A DNA stretch of 64,000 bases from Leptidea sinapis. Lineage: Eukaryota; Arthropoda; Insecta; Lepidoptera; Pieridae. Location of the stretch: positions 7,378,001 to 7,442,000 of the forward strand of contig NC_066304.1 in assembly GCF_905404315.1 (NCBI RefSeq), read 5' to 3'. How positions within the stretch are numbered: the first letter of the stretch is position 1; each line of letters starts with the position of its first letter. Below the pieces are notes generated by a model. The model saw only the letters and a list, made by a program, of their open reading frames with translations. It did no database searches and had not been told where the DNA came from. This document shows, one piece after another, positions 12,142 through 23,454 of the stretch. A program made the translations under genes and the position numbers.

Positions 12142-12240
12142 TATTTTTATGAAAATAAGGGACGAGACGATCAAGACGTTCAGCTGATGGTAATTGATAC
12201 GCCTTACCCATAACAATGTAGTGCTGCTCAGGATTATAAT
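12142..12240 (+). repeat. SINE-like repeat, family S, 3'-truncated copy
   Basis: It matches the first hundred bases of family S (GGGACGAGACGATCAAGACG, then TCAGCTGATGGTAATTGATA), after which unrelated sequence begins. Confidence 0.65.
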
Positions 12241-12329
12241 TAGGTACACTAAAATAAAATTTGTACAAACTAGTAACAACTTATCTAATCAATTTGGTTA
12301 TCTTTTGATATCCAATTCAATATATTTAG

Positions 12330-12540
12330 ATATAGCACGGATCGAGCTGTCTAATGTTGAACTTGCAAATGGTAATTGAAGAGAGTGGCATTGAGTTTTT
12401 TGCCACTTCTTCTCATTTAAAGTTCAATCTTTTCCGCAGTGGTGGTAAATGGTACAAAAAGTATAAGTTTTGACATTTATAAGTGTCTTTTGAGTTAAAT
12501 GAGTAAGGTGATTTTGATTTGATTTGACTTTATTAATTCA
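12330..12540 (+). repeat. LINE 3' UTR repeat (TTGCCACTTCTTCTCAT family)
   Basis: The block around 12390-12480 and its GATTTGATTTGACTTTATT tail recur inverted at 33130-33360, 41335-41590 and 51110-51290. No coding frame remains. Confidence 0.6.
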
Positions 12541-12829
12541 AATACTTATTATTCACTATTTGAGGGCGATTTTGTCCGGATAAATTTATGGTTAATTTTT
12601 TGTTTGTGAACCGATCTCAATGAAACAAACACGAAGCCCTACCACAAGACATCAGTTAAACCCGTATTCAAATCGTTTGGTCTTTACTAAGATTAGCGTG
12701 TTCAAGCAAACAGAAAATTAATTCTACTAACTTCTTTTATGGCATCGGTTACCAGTTTAGTTAGTTTTTTTAAATAATACAGCACGTCTACGATTTCGTT
12801 ATATGTACACTCTATCACTGTATATAGTA

Positions 12830-13200
12830 CTAGCTGACCCGACAGACGTTGTTACATAATAAATAACATACTGTTTTATAAATATAAGTACTGTTTCTAT
12901 GAATTTTTCAATTATATTTCATATCATCAAGAATTATTTCGTAAAATATGCTCCTTGTTGTTATAATGAAATTGTTTCACAGCAGAACTCTCATAGAAAA
13001 TATGTCCATACAAAACAAATATTGGAAATAAAAATAATTATGGGTCCCAAATCGAAATAAAAAGTATCCTATCTCTCAAGTTGGACTAAACTGCACCCCA
13101 TGAAGTAATCCCCATTTAAATCCGTTCATTAGTTTAGGAGTCCATCGCGGACAAACAACTTGTCACGTAATTTATATATATAAAGATAAGATATATATAT
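12830..13200 (-). mobile_element. Helitron-like repeat, family H
   Basis: The CTAGCTGACCCGACAGACG terminus is at the left, and the body contains CCCATGAAGTAATCCCCATT. The other end, near 13170-13200, is TATATA-rich. This body variant matches 14765-15138 and 43752-44114 but differs from 4763-5142. Confidence 0.7.
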
Positions 13201-13929
13201 ATTAAGATATTTGTTTTGTTTGTGGTATTTGCCTGTAATTTATCTTAAGATCATCGCTCCGCCAGCTTCAAAAAAATTACTTCATAAACTATTTATTGAC
13301 TAATTAATGTTATTAATACTACAATAATGTCTATGTAATGTAATCTACGCGACAACCCTAGCTTCAGCTTGCAAGCGGTAATACGGCGCGGTGTAATCCC
13401 GCTGTGTTCAGAGAATGTTCATCTGTAATCCGATAGTGCTTTCTGATATCACAAATATATTTTCATCTCTCAAAAAATATTTTTCACTCACTATTCATTC
13501 ACTGAAAGGTAAAATTTAAATGATTCATAGTATTATTTTGTTCGATACAAATAGCTCAGTAAAATTAATATAAAAACGAAGGTCTTTTTTCAAAAAAATA
13601 GTACGTATTAAAACTAGATTTCACTTAAGAATTGTAAAGTTTTGAAATATCTCTATTTGGATGTGTGTTCGTGTGTACTACCATAGTGGTAGAAATTTCC
13701 TTGACGTCAAAGTTGTGGTATGAGTTTCCTTGAGTAGTTTTTCTGAGTCATTATGACATGGGTGTCTTAAAACAAATGCCAGCTGTTATTATTATTATTA
13801 CGGAATTAAAATACACTTAAACTAAGAGCACATGTCCTTAACTCCCTATGTCAAAAAATGAACTGTGGAAAAATCGAGGTTACTAACTAAGAAACTTACT
13901 TACGTGCCGGGATTTAAATTATAACCTCA

Positions 13930-14150
13930 AAACATATTACTTTTAAGAGGCGTAGGACCCTCAGAGGGTTGAGGCAGGGTACGTCCTCTGCTTTAAGTGA
14001 TGGTATTTTAAGACACCCCAGCCTGATTCTGGCAATGGCTTCGCATTCCATAAGGATGTGTTTGAGGTCTTCAGGATCTGCACAGGTTTGATCCATTCCA
14101 GACAGCCTCTAGTGATTCTTCCGGTGTTGCAGTACAGTATTGGCCTGATC
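13930..14150 (-). pseudogene. LINE RNase H/C-terminal fragment
   Basis: The - strand frame reads QTCADPEDLKHILMECEAIA and RIRLGCLKI, resembling the zinc-knuckle-like (CxxxEDxxHxxxxC) tail downstream of LINE RNase H domains. A related piece is at 31590-31790. The frame is broken. Confidence 0.55.
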
Positions 14151-14229
14151 ATGGTCATGTAATAATAATGATCAGTAAGCATTCGGTAAGAAATCAATCG
14201 AACTTCGAATATAACCCAAGCGAACACAC

Positions 14230-14480
14230 CTACATCTCTAAAGTGTTTACTTTCGATTCTTGTTTGGTTTGCTTGTTTGATCCCAAGATAATTAATACTT
14301 CTAGATAGACTATAACAGCATAGAAAACATCGAAATAAAATGGCGGTGAACTGTTAACCTCAATTTTCAGCAACGCATGCACACTAAAACAAAGTACGCA
14401 TATCGCGATTGTAAGACGTAGCTTGTCATGCACACTAAAGTAATAAAACTTGCTCGTTGTCATGAGTTTATCTAGTAGTT
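14230..14480. repeat. Interspersed repeat with copies at 38150-38390 and 57640-57850
   Basis: The three loci share a core with AGATAGACT, then a block ending in CTATTTTCAGCAAC or similar, ACACTAA.ACAAAGT, and GTAGCTTGTC.TGCACACTAA before TCTAGTAG-like ends. No coding capacity is seen. It may be a MITE. Confidence 0.6.
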
Positions 14481-14764
14481 TAAATTATCTTGGTTAGATC
14501 ACAGAGGGCAGTTCATATCATTTCCGTGCCAGAAAGTGTAGCACCACTAGTGAAGTCGACAATAGATAATACGAATTTCATAATCTCAGCGCTGAATCTC
14601 AGCCTACAAGACACCCACAGAGGGTAGATGACCTCTGATTATGGTGATAATTCGCTCCTCCTGTGCTGAAAATCCTATGATAAAAAGCAATAAAGATAAA
14701 TATTGACGAATTTTTAAATTAGTTTATAATAGATATTAAAGATATTAATAATTATATATAGTGT

Positions 14765-15138
14765 AATATCTTAATATATATAAATTACGTGACACGTTGT
14801 TTGTCCGCGATGGACTCTTAAAGTAATGAACGAATTTAAATGGGGATTACTTCATGGAGTGCGGTTTAGTCCAACTTGAGAGATAGGATAGTTTTTATTT
14901 CGATTTGGGATCCATAATTATTTTTATTTTCAATATTTATTTTGTATGGACATAATATTTTCTATGAGATAATTTATTGACTTACGGTTTGACAGTTCCT
15001 CTGTGAAACAATTTCATTATAACAACAGGGAGCATTTTTTAAACATTATTGGCGTTTTGAAATATTATTGGCGAATTCCTATAAAACAGTTTTTTGTTTT
15101 TTATTATCTACAGAACAACGTCTGTTGAGTCAGCTTGT
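14765..15138 (+). mobile_element. Helitron-like repeat, family H
   Basis: It begins TTAATATATATAAATTACGT and ends AACGTCTGTTGAGTCAGCTTG, with the terminal CTAG mutated to CTTG. It is an inverted relative of 12830-13200. Confidence 0.7.
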
Positions 15139-15417
15139 ATTATATAAAATATAAATAATAATAAAATATGTTTCTGAAACTACGTTGATCCAGCCCAATA
15201 GAGAACCCTGTCCCATTCGGTAGCTCGTACAGCGCGGTACAACAATGTGAATCTAATCAGAAATGCATACGTTTCAGACGCTGGTTGGCAGTTGTTTTTT
15301 GTGAAACGTGATCCTATTCGTCCTGTCCTCTCCTATGCTTTCATTTCACGTGAAATTAATGTCTGTGTTCTGTTTGAGAAGTTTCGCGGATTCATTGTCT
15401 ATTAAAGGATTTGAACA

Positions 15418-15700
15418 CATTTTTTTTATGGAATAGGAGGATCAACGAGCGTACGGGTCACCTGGTGTTAAGTGATCACCGCCGCCCACATTCTCTTGCA
15501 ACACCAGAGGAATCACAAGAGCGTTGCCGACCTTTAAGGAAGGTGTACGCGCTTTTTTTGAAGGTACCCATGTCGTATCGTCCCGGAAACACCGCACAAG
15601 GAAGCTCATTCCACAGCTTTGTAGTACGTGGAAGAAAGGTCCTTGAAAACCGCACTGTGGAGGACCGCCACACAGATGATGGGGATGATATCCTAATTTG
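15418..15700 (-). pseudogene. LINE C-terminal fragment, family J
   Basis: The - strand frame reads SSTVRFSRTFLPRTTKLWNE and FPGRYDMGTFKKSAYTFLKG, matching the copy at 10880. The 3' A-rich end appears here as the T run at 15420. Confidence 0.8.
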
Positions 15701-15909
15701 TGGCGTGTCGTGCAATTTGTTACAACTTATATATTTTCAAAGTGTATACTTCCTTACGCGCACTGAATACTTTATTTCGTGGGTATTGAACGAGACTGAG
15801 CCGTCACGCTCGGCTAACTAACGCTCGTTTGGGTAAAATCATCTCGAATCGAGTATAGAAGTGCGATAAGTCTGAGAAATATAAACATAATAATTATTAT
15901 TTAATGGTG

Positions 15910-16100
15910 CAGGTATCGGATGGTTGGCTTGGTGGTAATACCGGGTTCAAATCCCGGTAGGTGCAAACATTTTATATGATGAGTATGTGTGGTTGTTCCG
16001 ATTAAATATATCGTAATATGATATCGTTGTTTTGTACCAATAGTACTATGCCTAGTTTGGGACAAGATAATTTGTATAAAAGTGTGTCAATACAAATAAA
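15910..16100 (+). repeat. tRNA-derived SINE, family T
   Basis: The B-box-like GGGTTCAAATCCC is followed by GGTAGGTGCAAACATTTTAT and the family body ending GTGTGTCAATAC. The A-box half is degraded. Confidence 0.65.
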
Positions 16101-16729
16101 AAATTGTTTTTATATATAATATTAGTGGCAATAAGGGATATTACAAAAAAATAACAATATATTACTGTAAAATCTCAAAATAACAAGTTTAACTCAATTG
16201 AAAACTATATTTGCATCTGGAGTCGCTTCCTCAAAATCAAGCCTAAATCTACATAAAATATGCAACACGAGCAATAAGATTCAAGTGTACAGAAACTGTC
16301 ATAGCTAATGAAGTTAGTTGATCAGCTCGGAGTGTCGCCGGTGCCAACTCATCGCTGGTGCGGAGATATCGTAGTTGCTAATACTGAGTCAACACTCATT
16401 AACGACAGCGAACTAGCTGAGTTACGAGCCTGTGTTTTGTTTATCACAACCAGATAACACAGCTTTCCTCTTAATTAAGAAAGAGTCTGCCTGAGCATAA
16501 GTGAATCAAAATTCCTTCAAAAAATCCAAAGAGTGCCTCATCTGAGACATTTTATAGGAACATGTCATTTAAATTATCTTAAATCTACAACTATATAATA
16601 TGGTACCAGAGCAAACAACTACGTCATTCCTCTATACTTAAACTAGACTCTTATAGAGATAAAAATAAATATTCATCTTCGTTAATCTAATATCTTTAAA
16701 TGAGCAATTCTTATATTATTATATATATT

Positions 16730-16735
16730 GATTCA

Positions 16736-16771
<36 letters not shown>

Positions 16772-16777
16772 TGAATC
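16730..16777. repeat. 48-bp perfect palindrome around an (AT)n run
   Basis: GATTCAGAATA, then alternating TA, then TATTCTGAATC: the flanks are inverted copies, so the whole tract can extrude as a cruciform. Confidence 0.8.
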
Positions 16778-16916
16778 TCGGAAACGGCTCCAACGATTTT
16801 AATAAAATTTAGTATACAGGTAGTTTCGGGGGCGAGAATTCGACCTAGCTAGGTTTCAATATTAAAAAATGTAATTTATCCGTGTTTTATATATATATAT
16901 TATATACACAAGACTA

Positions 16917-16985
16917 TAATAGCTCAGATGGGACATTGGATGATATGGAAAGCAGAAGACCCTGGTTCGAATCCAGATGTCCTAT
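16917..16985 (+). repeat. tRNA-like relic
   Basis: TAGCTCAGATGGGACA (D-arm-like) is followed about 30 nt later by TGGTTCGAATCCAG (T-arm-like). The 5' and 3' ends (ctata and tatag) could pair briefly, but no proper anticodon arm forms. It is probably a SINE head or tRNA pseudogene. Confidence 0.45.
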
Positions 16986-17289
16986 AGTATTTTTTTTTTT
17001 CAAGTTTTGTACATTCTTAAAAATCTGAGCAAGGCTCGGTCGTCCAGATATTATAATTTTATCTGCGGTTAGCAAGTTAAGTAGACAGCTAATTTGTAAT
17101 TGTTAAAGTTTAGTAATTTTTACATTGTTTAAAATAAATCTATGTTGTAACTGTAATTGAAAATAATTGTTCTTTTCTTTTTAAATATTATGTTATTTAA
17201 TTTAGAGCGGCTTCACACACAGATAAGTTTAAGTGTGTGTTATTATATTTTATACTATAAACTACATTGTATTTTAATTTTTTTATAAC

Positions 17290-17475
17290 TAAATGATTTC
17301 GAATCCCGGTAGGTGCAAATATTTATACATTGAGTATGGATGTTTTTTTGTATGTATGTTTAAGCTAGTAGTATTGTATTAAGTATATCTATGTCTTGCG
17401 ATCCATAGTACATATAGGCTTTGCCTAGATTTGGGCAAGATAATTTGTGTAAAAGTGCGTCAATATAAAAAAGAT
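17290..17475 (+). repeat. SINE family T, 5'-truncated
   Basis: It starts inside the B box (TTTCGAATCCCGGTAGGTGC) and runs through the family body to GTGCGTCAATAT. Confidence 0.65.
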
Positions 17476-18039
17476 AGCATGTATGTCTTAAGAGTACGGG
17501 CGTTTTTATGAAGTTTCGTAGTCAGTGTCATGTTTGTAAATGGGTGTTATAACGAGCAATGGGAAACAGTTTACTAACGTCAAAATTACGAGCTAAAAGT
17601 TATAAGCGATATGTAATAAGACTTTAATAATTATGTCTTATACTAAGACAGGTAAGTTAGTAAATTGTAATAGTAAAGTTCAACGCATACCCTGGTATAT
17701 TATATGTGTACTTTATTTAAATATAATTTGATTGAGATACTCAAAATCCCGCAGTTAACTAATGTATTACCTGTTAAGTATTAAGTACATGAGTGCAGAG
17801 TAATATGAACCCACGTACCCCGCCGACATATTACACGGCTCGCCGACTCTCACTAACTGATACTTGAGCTCAGCTAGCGAAAGCCTACAGTTAATATTAG
17901 CTGAGACTATTTAAAACTATTTTACTAAACTTTCTGCTGCCTATCAACCATATTTGTTAGTGGTACAAGATTATTAATTATGAAAATTTATTGAAGTAGG
18001 CGTTACTTTGAGGAAATCCATAATTATTTTTACCAGTGG

Positions 18040-18330
18040 GAGGCTCCTTTGCACAGGATGCCGGCAAGATTGTGGGTACCACAACAGCGCCTATTTCTGC
18101 CGTGAAGCAGTAACGTGTAAACATTACAGTGTTTTGGTCTAATGGGCGTCGTAGCTAGTGAAATTACTGGGTAAATGAGACTTAGCATCTTATGTCTCAA
18201 GTTGACGAGTGCAGTTGTAGTGCCGCTCAGAATTTTTGGGGTTTTTCAAGAATCCTGAGCGGCACTGCCATGTAATGGGCAGGGCGTATCAATTACCATC
18301 AGCTTAACGTCCCTTATTTTCATAAAATAA
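18040..18330 (-). repeat. SINE-like repeat, family S, full length
   Basis: This is an inverted full-length copy, from ACCAGTGGGAGGCTCCTTTG at the left to the CTTATTTTCATAAAATAAAA tail region at the right. It carries the conserved CTCATTTACCCAGTAATTT block. Confidence 0.75.
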
Positions 18331-18679
18331 AAATAGAAAGAGGAGGATGACCTCGTGGAGAGGCGAAACACGTGACGAATTGTTTAAAGAGAAATATTGG
18401 CGGAATTAACACTAAAGAAAACTCAAATCATTTGGATAATAATTATTAATTATATTTTTTAAAGTACGATCGATACACATCCAAAGATTAAATAAAACAC
18501 AAACATATTTGTTGAGTTTTCAATTAATTATTATAATAAAATAATAGAAAGCTTGAAATATAAGTAATAAAAAGTATTAATTATTCGTTCATTATCGTTT
18601 TTAAAGTAGTTAGTTAATAATAACAAGCCCTATTAAGGGATTCTCTACATATTGAGTTTTTATAATTCAATTCTAATTC

Positions 18680-18935
18680 AATTTCAAATATTTTTATTCA
18701 AAATAGGTATTGATATCTCTCATTGTAAAAGTATATACATCGCCCCATAAAAGACTTACTAACCCGACTTAGCCGAGTAGTAGGCATTATAAGTTTATGT
18801 CTGTTCCTGGTGATAACAATATTATGGTTACGACAGTTTCTAGCATAATTTTAGCGACAGTTCACTTATGTGCCTATGAACATACATAACATAATCAAGA
18901 ATATATTGAGAAACAACAGTCAAGATGTTAATTTA
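18680..18935 (-). repeat. LINE 3' end, family L
   Basis: It carries the - strand remnant of SRVSKSFMGRC and the NRHKL segment, plus the 3' UTR (TATTTTTATTCAAAATAGG at the left end). No intact frame remains. Confidence 0.6.
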
Positions 18936-19280
18936 AATTAAAAAGTAACTTGATTTCGTCTTATATCGAAAGCATCACGTTTTTTTAATTAAAAAATAAA
19001 GTCAACACTCCCTGATACGAGAACCAATATTCACGAAGGTGGTAATGATGAGTTCATAGGATCCGTTACACGTATTTATAGATAAATGCAATAAAATATA
19101 TGGCTTTAGTTCTACCACAAAGTACATGCTTATGTAAACTCTACCGACACATGTATTCGTAAATATTACACAACTCTACCAACTTAGTCTTGCACTTCCA
19201 AAGTTTAAAAAAAAATTCAACTAACAAAATTTCCTATTTATATTGGGCAGAACAGAGTTGTGTCAAACAAATATCTAATC

Positions 19281-19656
19281 TATATATATAAAAATGAATT
19301 GCTGCTCGTTAGTCTCGCTAAAACTCGAGAACGCCTGGACCGATTTGGCTAATTTTGGTCTTGAATTATTTGTGGAAGTACAGAGAAGGTTTAAAATGAA
19401 TGAATAAATAGGAAAATGCTGCTAAATTAAATAAAAACAACAAATTTGTTTTTGATTTGATGTGTCCATACATAATTTCTATGAGAGAATTTATTGACGC
19501 ACGGTTTGACAGTTCTGCTGTGAAACAATTTCATTACGACAGCAGGGTGCATATTTTACGAAGTAATTTTTGATGTTATGATATATTATTGACAAATTCA
19601 TATAAAAACACTATTTTATTTATTATACACAGAACAACGTCTGTCGGGTCAGCTAG
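19281..19656 (+). mobile_element. Helitron-like repeat, family H, full length
   Basis: It begins TATATATATAAAAATGAATT and ends CTGTCGGGTCAGCTAG followed by T. It is the reverse-orientation counterpart of the copies at 4763 and 26974 and one of the best preserved in the window. Confidence 0.75.
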
Positions 19657-19914
19657 TATAAAATAAAAACCTTAGCTCGTATAGTTCATTATTAAGTCCC
19701 GCAGTCAGGACGGGGCACGAACGGGGCAAGTTGCAAGTAATGGGACAACTTCCATCCACAACAAGATGGAGTGCTATAAAAGTGTCCCAAAGTTAAATGA
19801 AGTCCCTGCTAGCGTCTTGTGAGGATAGGGAGCGCTTTATGTTAGGGATAATGCAGATTATTCTTTTATTATTATATTACTTTAAAAAAATATTAATTTT
19901 TGTAAATATAGTTT

Positions 19915-20110
19915 ACGACCGTCCTCAAGGTATTATTGTAAGATAACAATGTAATAAATATTTGATAGAAAAAAAAAAAGAAGCCCGCTGAGTTACTTGC
20001 GCCCGTTTTTCTCAGGTCTGAGGCATACTTTTTCGAATTTAGTATTTGACGTTCAGCAAGTGATTTTAAATCTTATTATGACTAATAATATTTGAATTTG
20101 ACTGTCATAA
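19915..20110 (+). repeat. LINE 3' UTR, family L
   Basis: It carries the CGACCGTCCTCAAGGTATTA, CCGCTGAGTT and TTTTTCTCAGGTCTGAGGCAT blocks of the family L 3' UTR, as at 7290-7490. Confidence 0.6.
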
Positions 20111-20279
20111 TGAAGAATGATAGTCATATATTTTATTAAAAAACAGGTGTTCAGTTAAAAGAAGTCATACCGTAATGTAATATTTTGGTTGGGGTAGTTG
20201 TGTTCCGCATATTAAGATCTCCATGAGTAACCCACACCTGTTTAAGGAAAGGCTAATTATTAAAACACAAATTACAATA

Positions 20280-20560
20280 TCATCATCAGGCGGAAGATGT
20301 CCACTGCTGGACAAAGGCTTCCCCCAAAAATTTCCACGACCATCGGGCCTGCGTTGCTCTCATCCAACGTATTCCGGCGATCTTGGACCAGATCGTATGT
20401 CCATCTTGTGGGGGGCCTACCAACACTGCGTCTTCTGGTACGTGGTCGCCATTCGAGGACTTTACTGCCCCACCGGCCATCTGTCCGTCGAACTATGTGC
20501 CCTGCCCACTGCCACTTCAGTTTCGCAATCAACTGGGCTATGTCGGTTACTTTGGTAAAT
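20280..20560 (-). pseudogene. LINE reverse transcriptase C-terminus, family K
   Basis: The - strand frame reads MIAKLKWQWAGHIVRRTDG, SKVLEWRPRTRRRSVGRPP and TRWTYDLVQ, the C-terminal region of an RTE-like LINE. It then slips frame and ends at a CATCATCATCAGGCGGAAGA-type 3' repeat tail. Copies are at 22205 (+), 28508 (-), 29344 (+) and 39083 (-). Confidence 0.75.
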
Positions 20561-21084
20561 TACAAGATACATGTACCTACATAAAAAAATATTATTTTTC
20601 ATATGCCCATAAATTCACTGAGCTAATATATGGTCAGTACTCCGATGTATGCCATGTATGACTTCAATATTTTTTTTTGTTAATTTTAATAACTTTCAGG
20701 ATCAAATCTTCCTTAAAAATATAAAACACCATTTTTAAATTTTATTGTTATCATATATTTTAACAGGTTACTTCAAATGCATATAAAAACATAATATACG
20801 AAATCCCAACTCTAAGCAAACAATAGTACAATGTTAACTCCATTTTTGCAAATTGGCTTCGAAACTCTTCAACAGAAAGTTGCATAACTAAATGACAAGT
20901 TGGTAAATCGTTCAAACTTTTAATTGGTCAATGTTTTGCAGCGTTTTATTGCGATTGGATTTAAACAGGTTCCAATCCGCTGTTAGTTAATCACTGCCTA
21001 ACCAGGATAATACTTCCTAGACAGGTTAGAAGCGTTTACGTGTTCGGATGTCATATATCTGTAACCAGTGTCTGGAACTTTGGA

Positions 21085-21190
21085 CTTTGGACGAGACGAG
21101 CAGGACGTTCAGCTGATGGTAATTGACACGTCCTGCCACAATGCAGTGCCGCTCAGGATTCTTGAAAGACCCACCAAAACTCGTCACCTT
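21085..21190 (+). repeat. SINE-like repeat, family S, internally deleted
   Basis: ACGAGACGAGCAGGACGTTC to CAGGATTCTTGAAAGACCC is present, then a jump to CTCGTCACCTTGAGATAT. The second half is missing. Confidence 0.6.
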
Positions 21191-21529
21191 GAGATATAAA
21201 AAATTAATTCATCATTGTTGTCTTTCTAATTCAAACCTTCTCTTTTTGCAACTGCTTGGTTGATATGTTATTTCCATATTTTATTGATTTAATTATTTTA
21301 TTCAATTATAGAGAATTGAGGCTAAAACTTTCATTTGCACCAATATTTTATCAGTCAGGGTAAAACCCGTGGTAAAACCCTTAAGTTCCTATGTTTACAA
21401 CAAACATTATACATTTACATGTTATCTACATGACATGATTTCCAATGTTATGCAGTATGAACAATTCTTTACTTATCACTAACATTAATTTATTTATTAA
21501 AAAGGCTTGCCAACTACATATAATAATAA

Positions 21530-21755
21530 TAACAATATTGACACACTTTTTACACAAATTATCTTGCCCCAAGTTAAGCATATATAGCCTGTGTTGTGGG
21601 TTACAAGACAATGATATATTCAATACAATATACTTACTTAAACATACATAAATTCATATAAACATACATAAATACATTTAAACATCCATGACTCGGAAAC
21701 AAACATCCATATTCATCATATAAATGCTTGTACCTACCGGGATTCGAACCCATAC
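21530..21755 (-). repeat. SINE family T, head-truncated
   Basis: It is nearly identical to 9757-9985 (the ATTGACACACTTTTTACACA and CATGACTCGGAAACAAACAT blocks) and stops inside the B box at GGGATTCGAACC. Confidence 0.75.
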
Positions 21756-22204
21756 ATACCTAAAATTAATACTATGACAATTTATATATACAATTGATAC
21801 TATTACTACTTACATATTCTTTTTAAATTCCTTATATTTAATACTTATATATCTTACTTATGCACAGCGTTAATCTTCCAGTAAATAAGAGATTATGCTT
21901 CTTTGTCTGTAAGAAATATGCAATTTATTTAATCATTATAAATATGTAGAACAGGAATAAGACAATAATATCTCTGGTATCTTATCAGACCTGTAATTAA
22001 AAGATCCTTCAATAAATATAAACAGATAACGTTTAAGGTAGGCTTTAAAGGCTTTCATGCTCAAATGAACTGATGAATAAATCAAATGAACAGATAACAA
22101 AAAAATATGCACCAATATGTAGGTATGTTATTTAGTTGATATTATGCTCTAAGGTCAAGGTCGCTCAGAGGACAATGGAGAGGGCTATGCTTGGAGTTTC
22201 CCTG

Positions 22205-22572
22205 TGAGATCCGTAGGAGAAACTAAGTTACCGACATAGTCCAAATGATTGCGAAACTGAAGTGGCAGTGGGCAGTGCACATAGTTCGACGGACAGATGG
22301 CCATCGGGGCAGTAAAGTCCTCGAATGGCGACCACGTACCGGAAGTCTCAGTGTTGGTAGACCCCCCACAAGATGGACCGACGATCTGGTCATGATCGCC
22401 GGAATACGTTGGATGAGAGCAACGCAGGCCCGATGGACGTGGAAATTTTTGGGGGAAGCCTTTGTCCAGCAGTGGACATCGGATCGTTGGATGAGGGCAG
22501 CGCAGAATCGATCGTCGTGGAAATCTTTGAGGGAGGCCTTTGTCCAGCAGTGGACGTCTTCCAGCTGATGAT
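22205..22572 (+). pseudogene. LINE reverse transcriptase C-terminus, family K, with in-frame duplication
   Basis: The open frame is MIAKLKWQWAVHIVRRTDG, SKVLEWRPRTGSLSVGRPP, TRWTDDLVMIAG, then the segment RWMRAxQxRxxWKxLxEAFV QQWTS twice. The duplicated unit is 78 bp (22410-22487 and 22488-22565), in frame. It ends with GATGATGATG. Confidence 0.8.
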
Positions 22573-22904
22573 GATGCTCTAATAAAATTTTGATTATTAG
22601 CCCCATGTATCTGAATCGAATTGAATCTTATTATAAACTTGTAACCTCAAAAGTAATGGTAAAGATTCAGGATAATATTTTACTAAAATATTCATATAGA
22701 TATTCATTGTTGTCCAAATATCATAATCAACATGATGAAATGGAGGCCATTTTAAAGCTGGTGCCATAAAAAATGATTGAAAGATTCAGTTGTTTATGTC
22801 AGCAAAACTTTAATGCTTTGGGTATGTACTAGAAATTATATCCTGGCCTGTAGCTCTATTTTTTTCTTCACAGCCTATAATGACAAAACCACATATGCTT
22901 TCAC

Positions 22905-23056
22905 GTAAGGCCTTATCCAGATGTAACGAACGAAGAGGAAAGGAATTTAAGAAACAGAAACAACAGATAAAGTCGGGTGTGTGGTGAGGCGGGTAAAACA
23001 GAAGCGGCGTCTTTTGCTGGCCGTCGTTCGCTGCATGTGAACATGGCCTTATAATA
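22905..23056. mobile_element. Possible small MITE
   Basis: The ends TAAGGCC followed by a GTAACGAACGA block, and CGTTCGCTGCATGTGAAC followed by GGCCTTA, are imperfect inverted copies about 150 bp apart. No coding content is seen. Confidence 0.4.
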
Positions 23057-23454
23057 TGCAGTACCAATTACCAGCACAAAACTACACAGCAATTACAATT
23101 CTACTGTTATTCGAGATGTATTTGAGTTGATTAATTACTGCCTCAGATTCACTTAAACTTTATATGATTACTAGGTGACCCGGCAGAGTTCATACTACCT
23201 GAATCGATAAATAAAAGACCTAAACTTTTGTATAAAATAAACTTAAAACAAACAAAAGGACTCCTTTTTTTAAGTGTTACCCGTGTTTTAAGGAAGTTTA
23301 TTTTTTACCTCCTTAGAAAGTTAGAAAAATATAAAAATTCTAATTAGTTATTCATTTTAAACTATTATTTTTAATTGATTTCTGAACGACAGAGGACACG
23401 TCAAAGGAAAATCAAAATTGTTGTTTTTATTTAAATCCGAGGATTTTCATGTTT

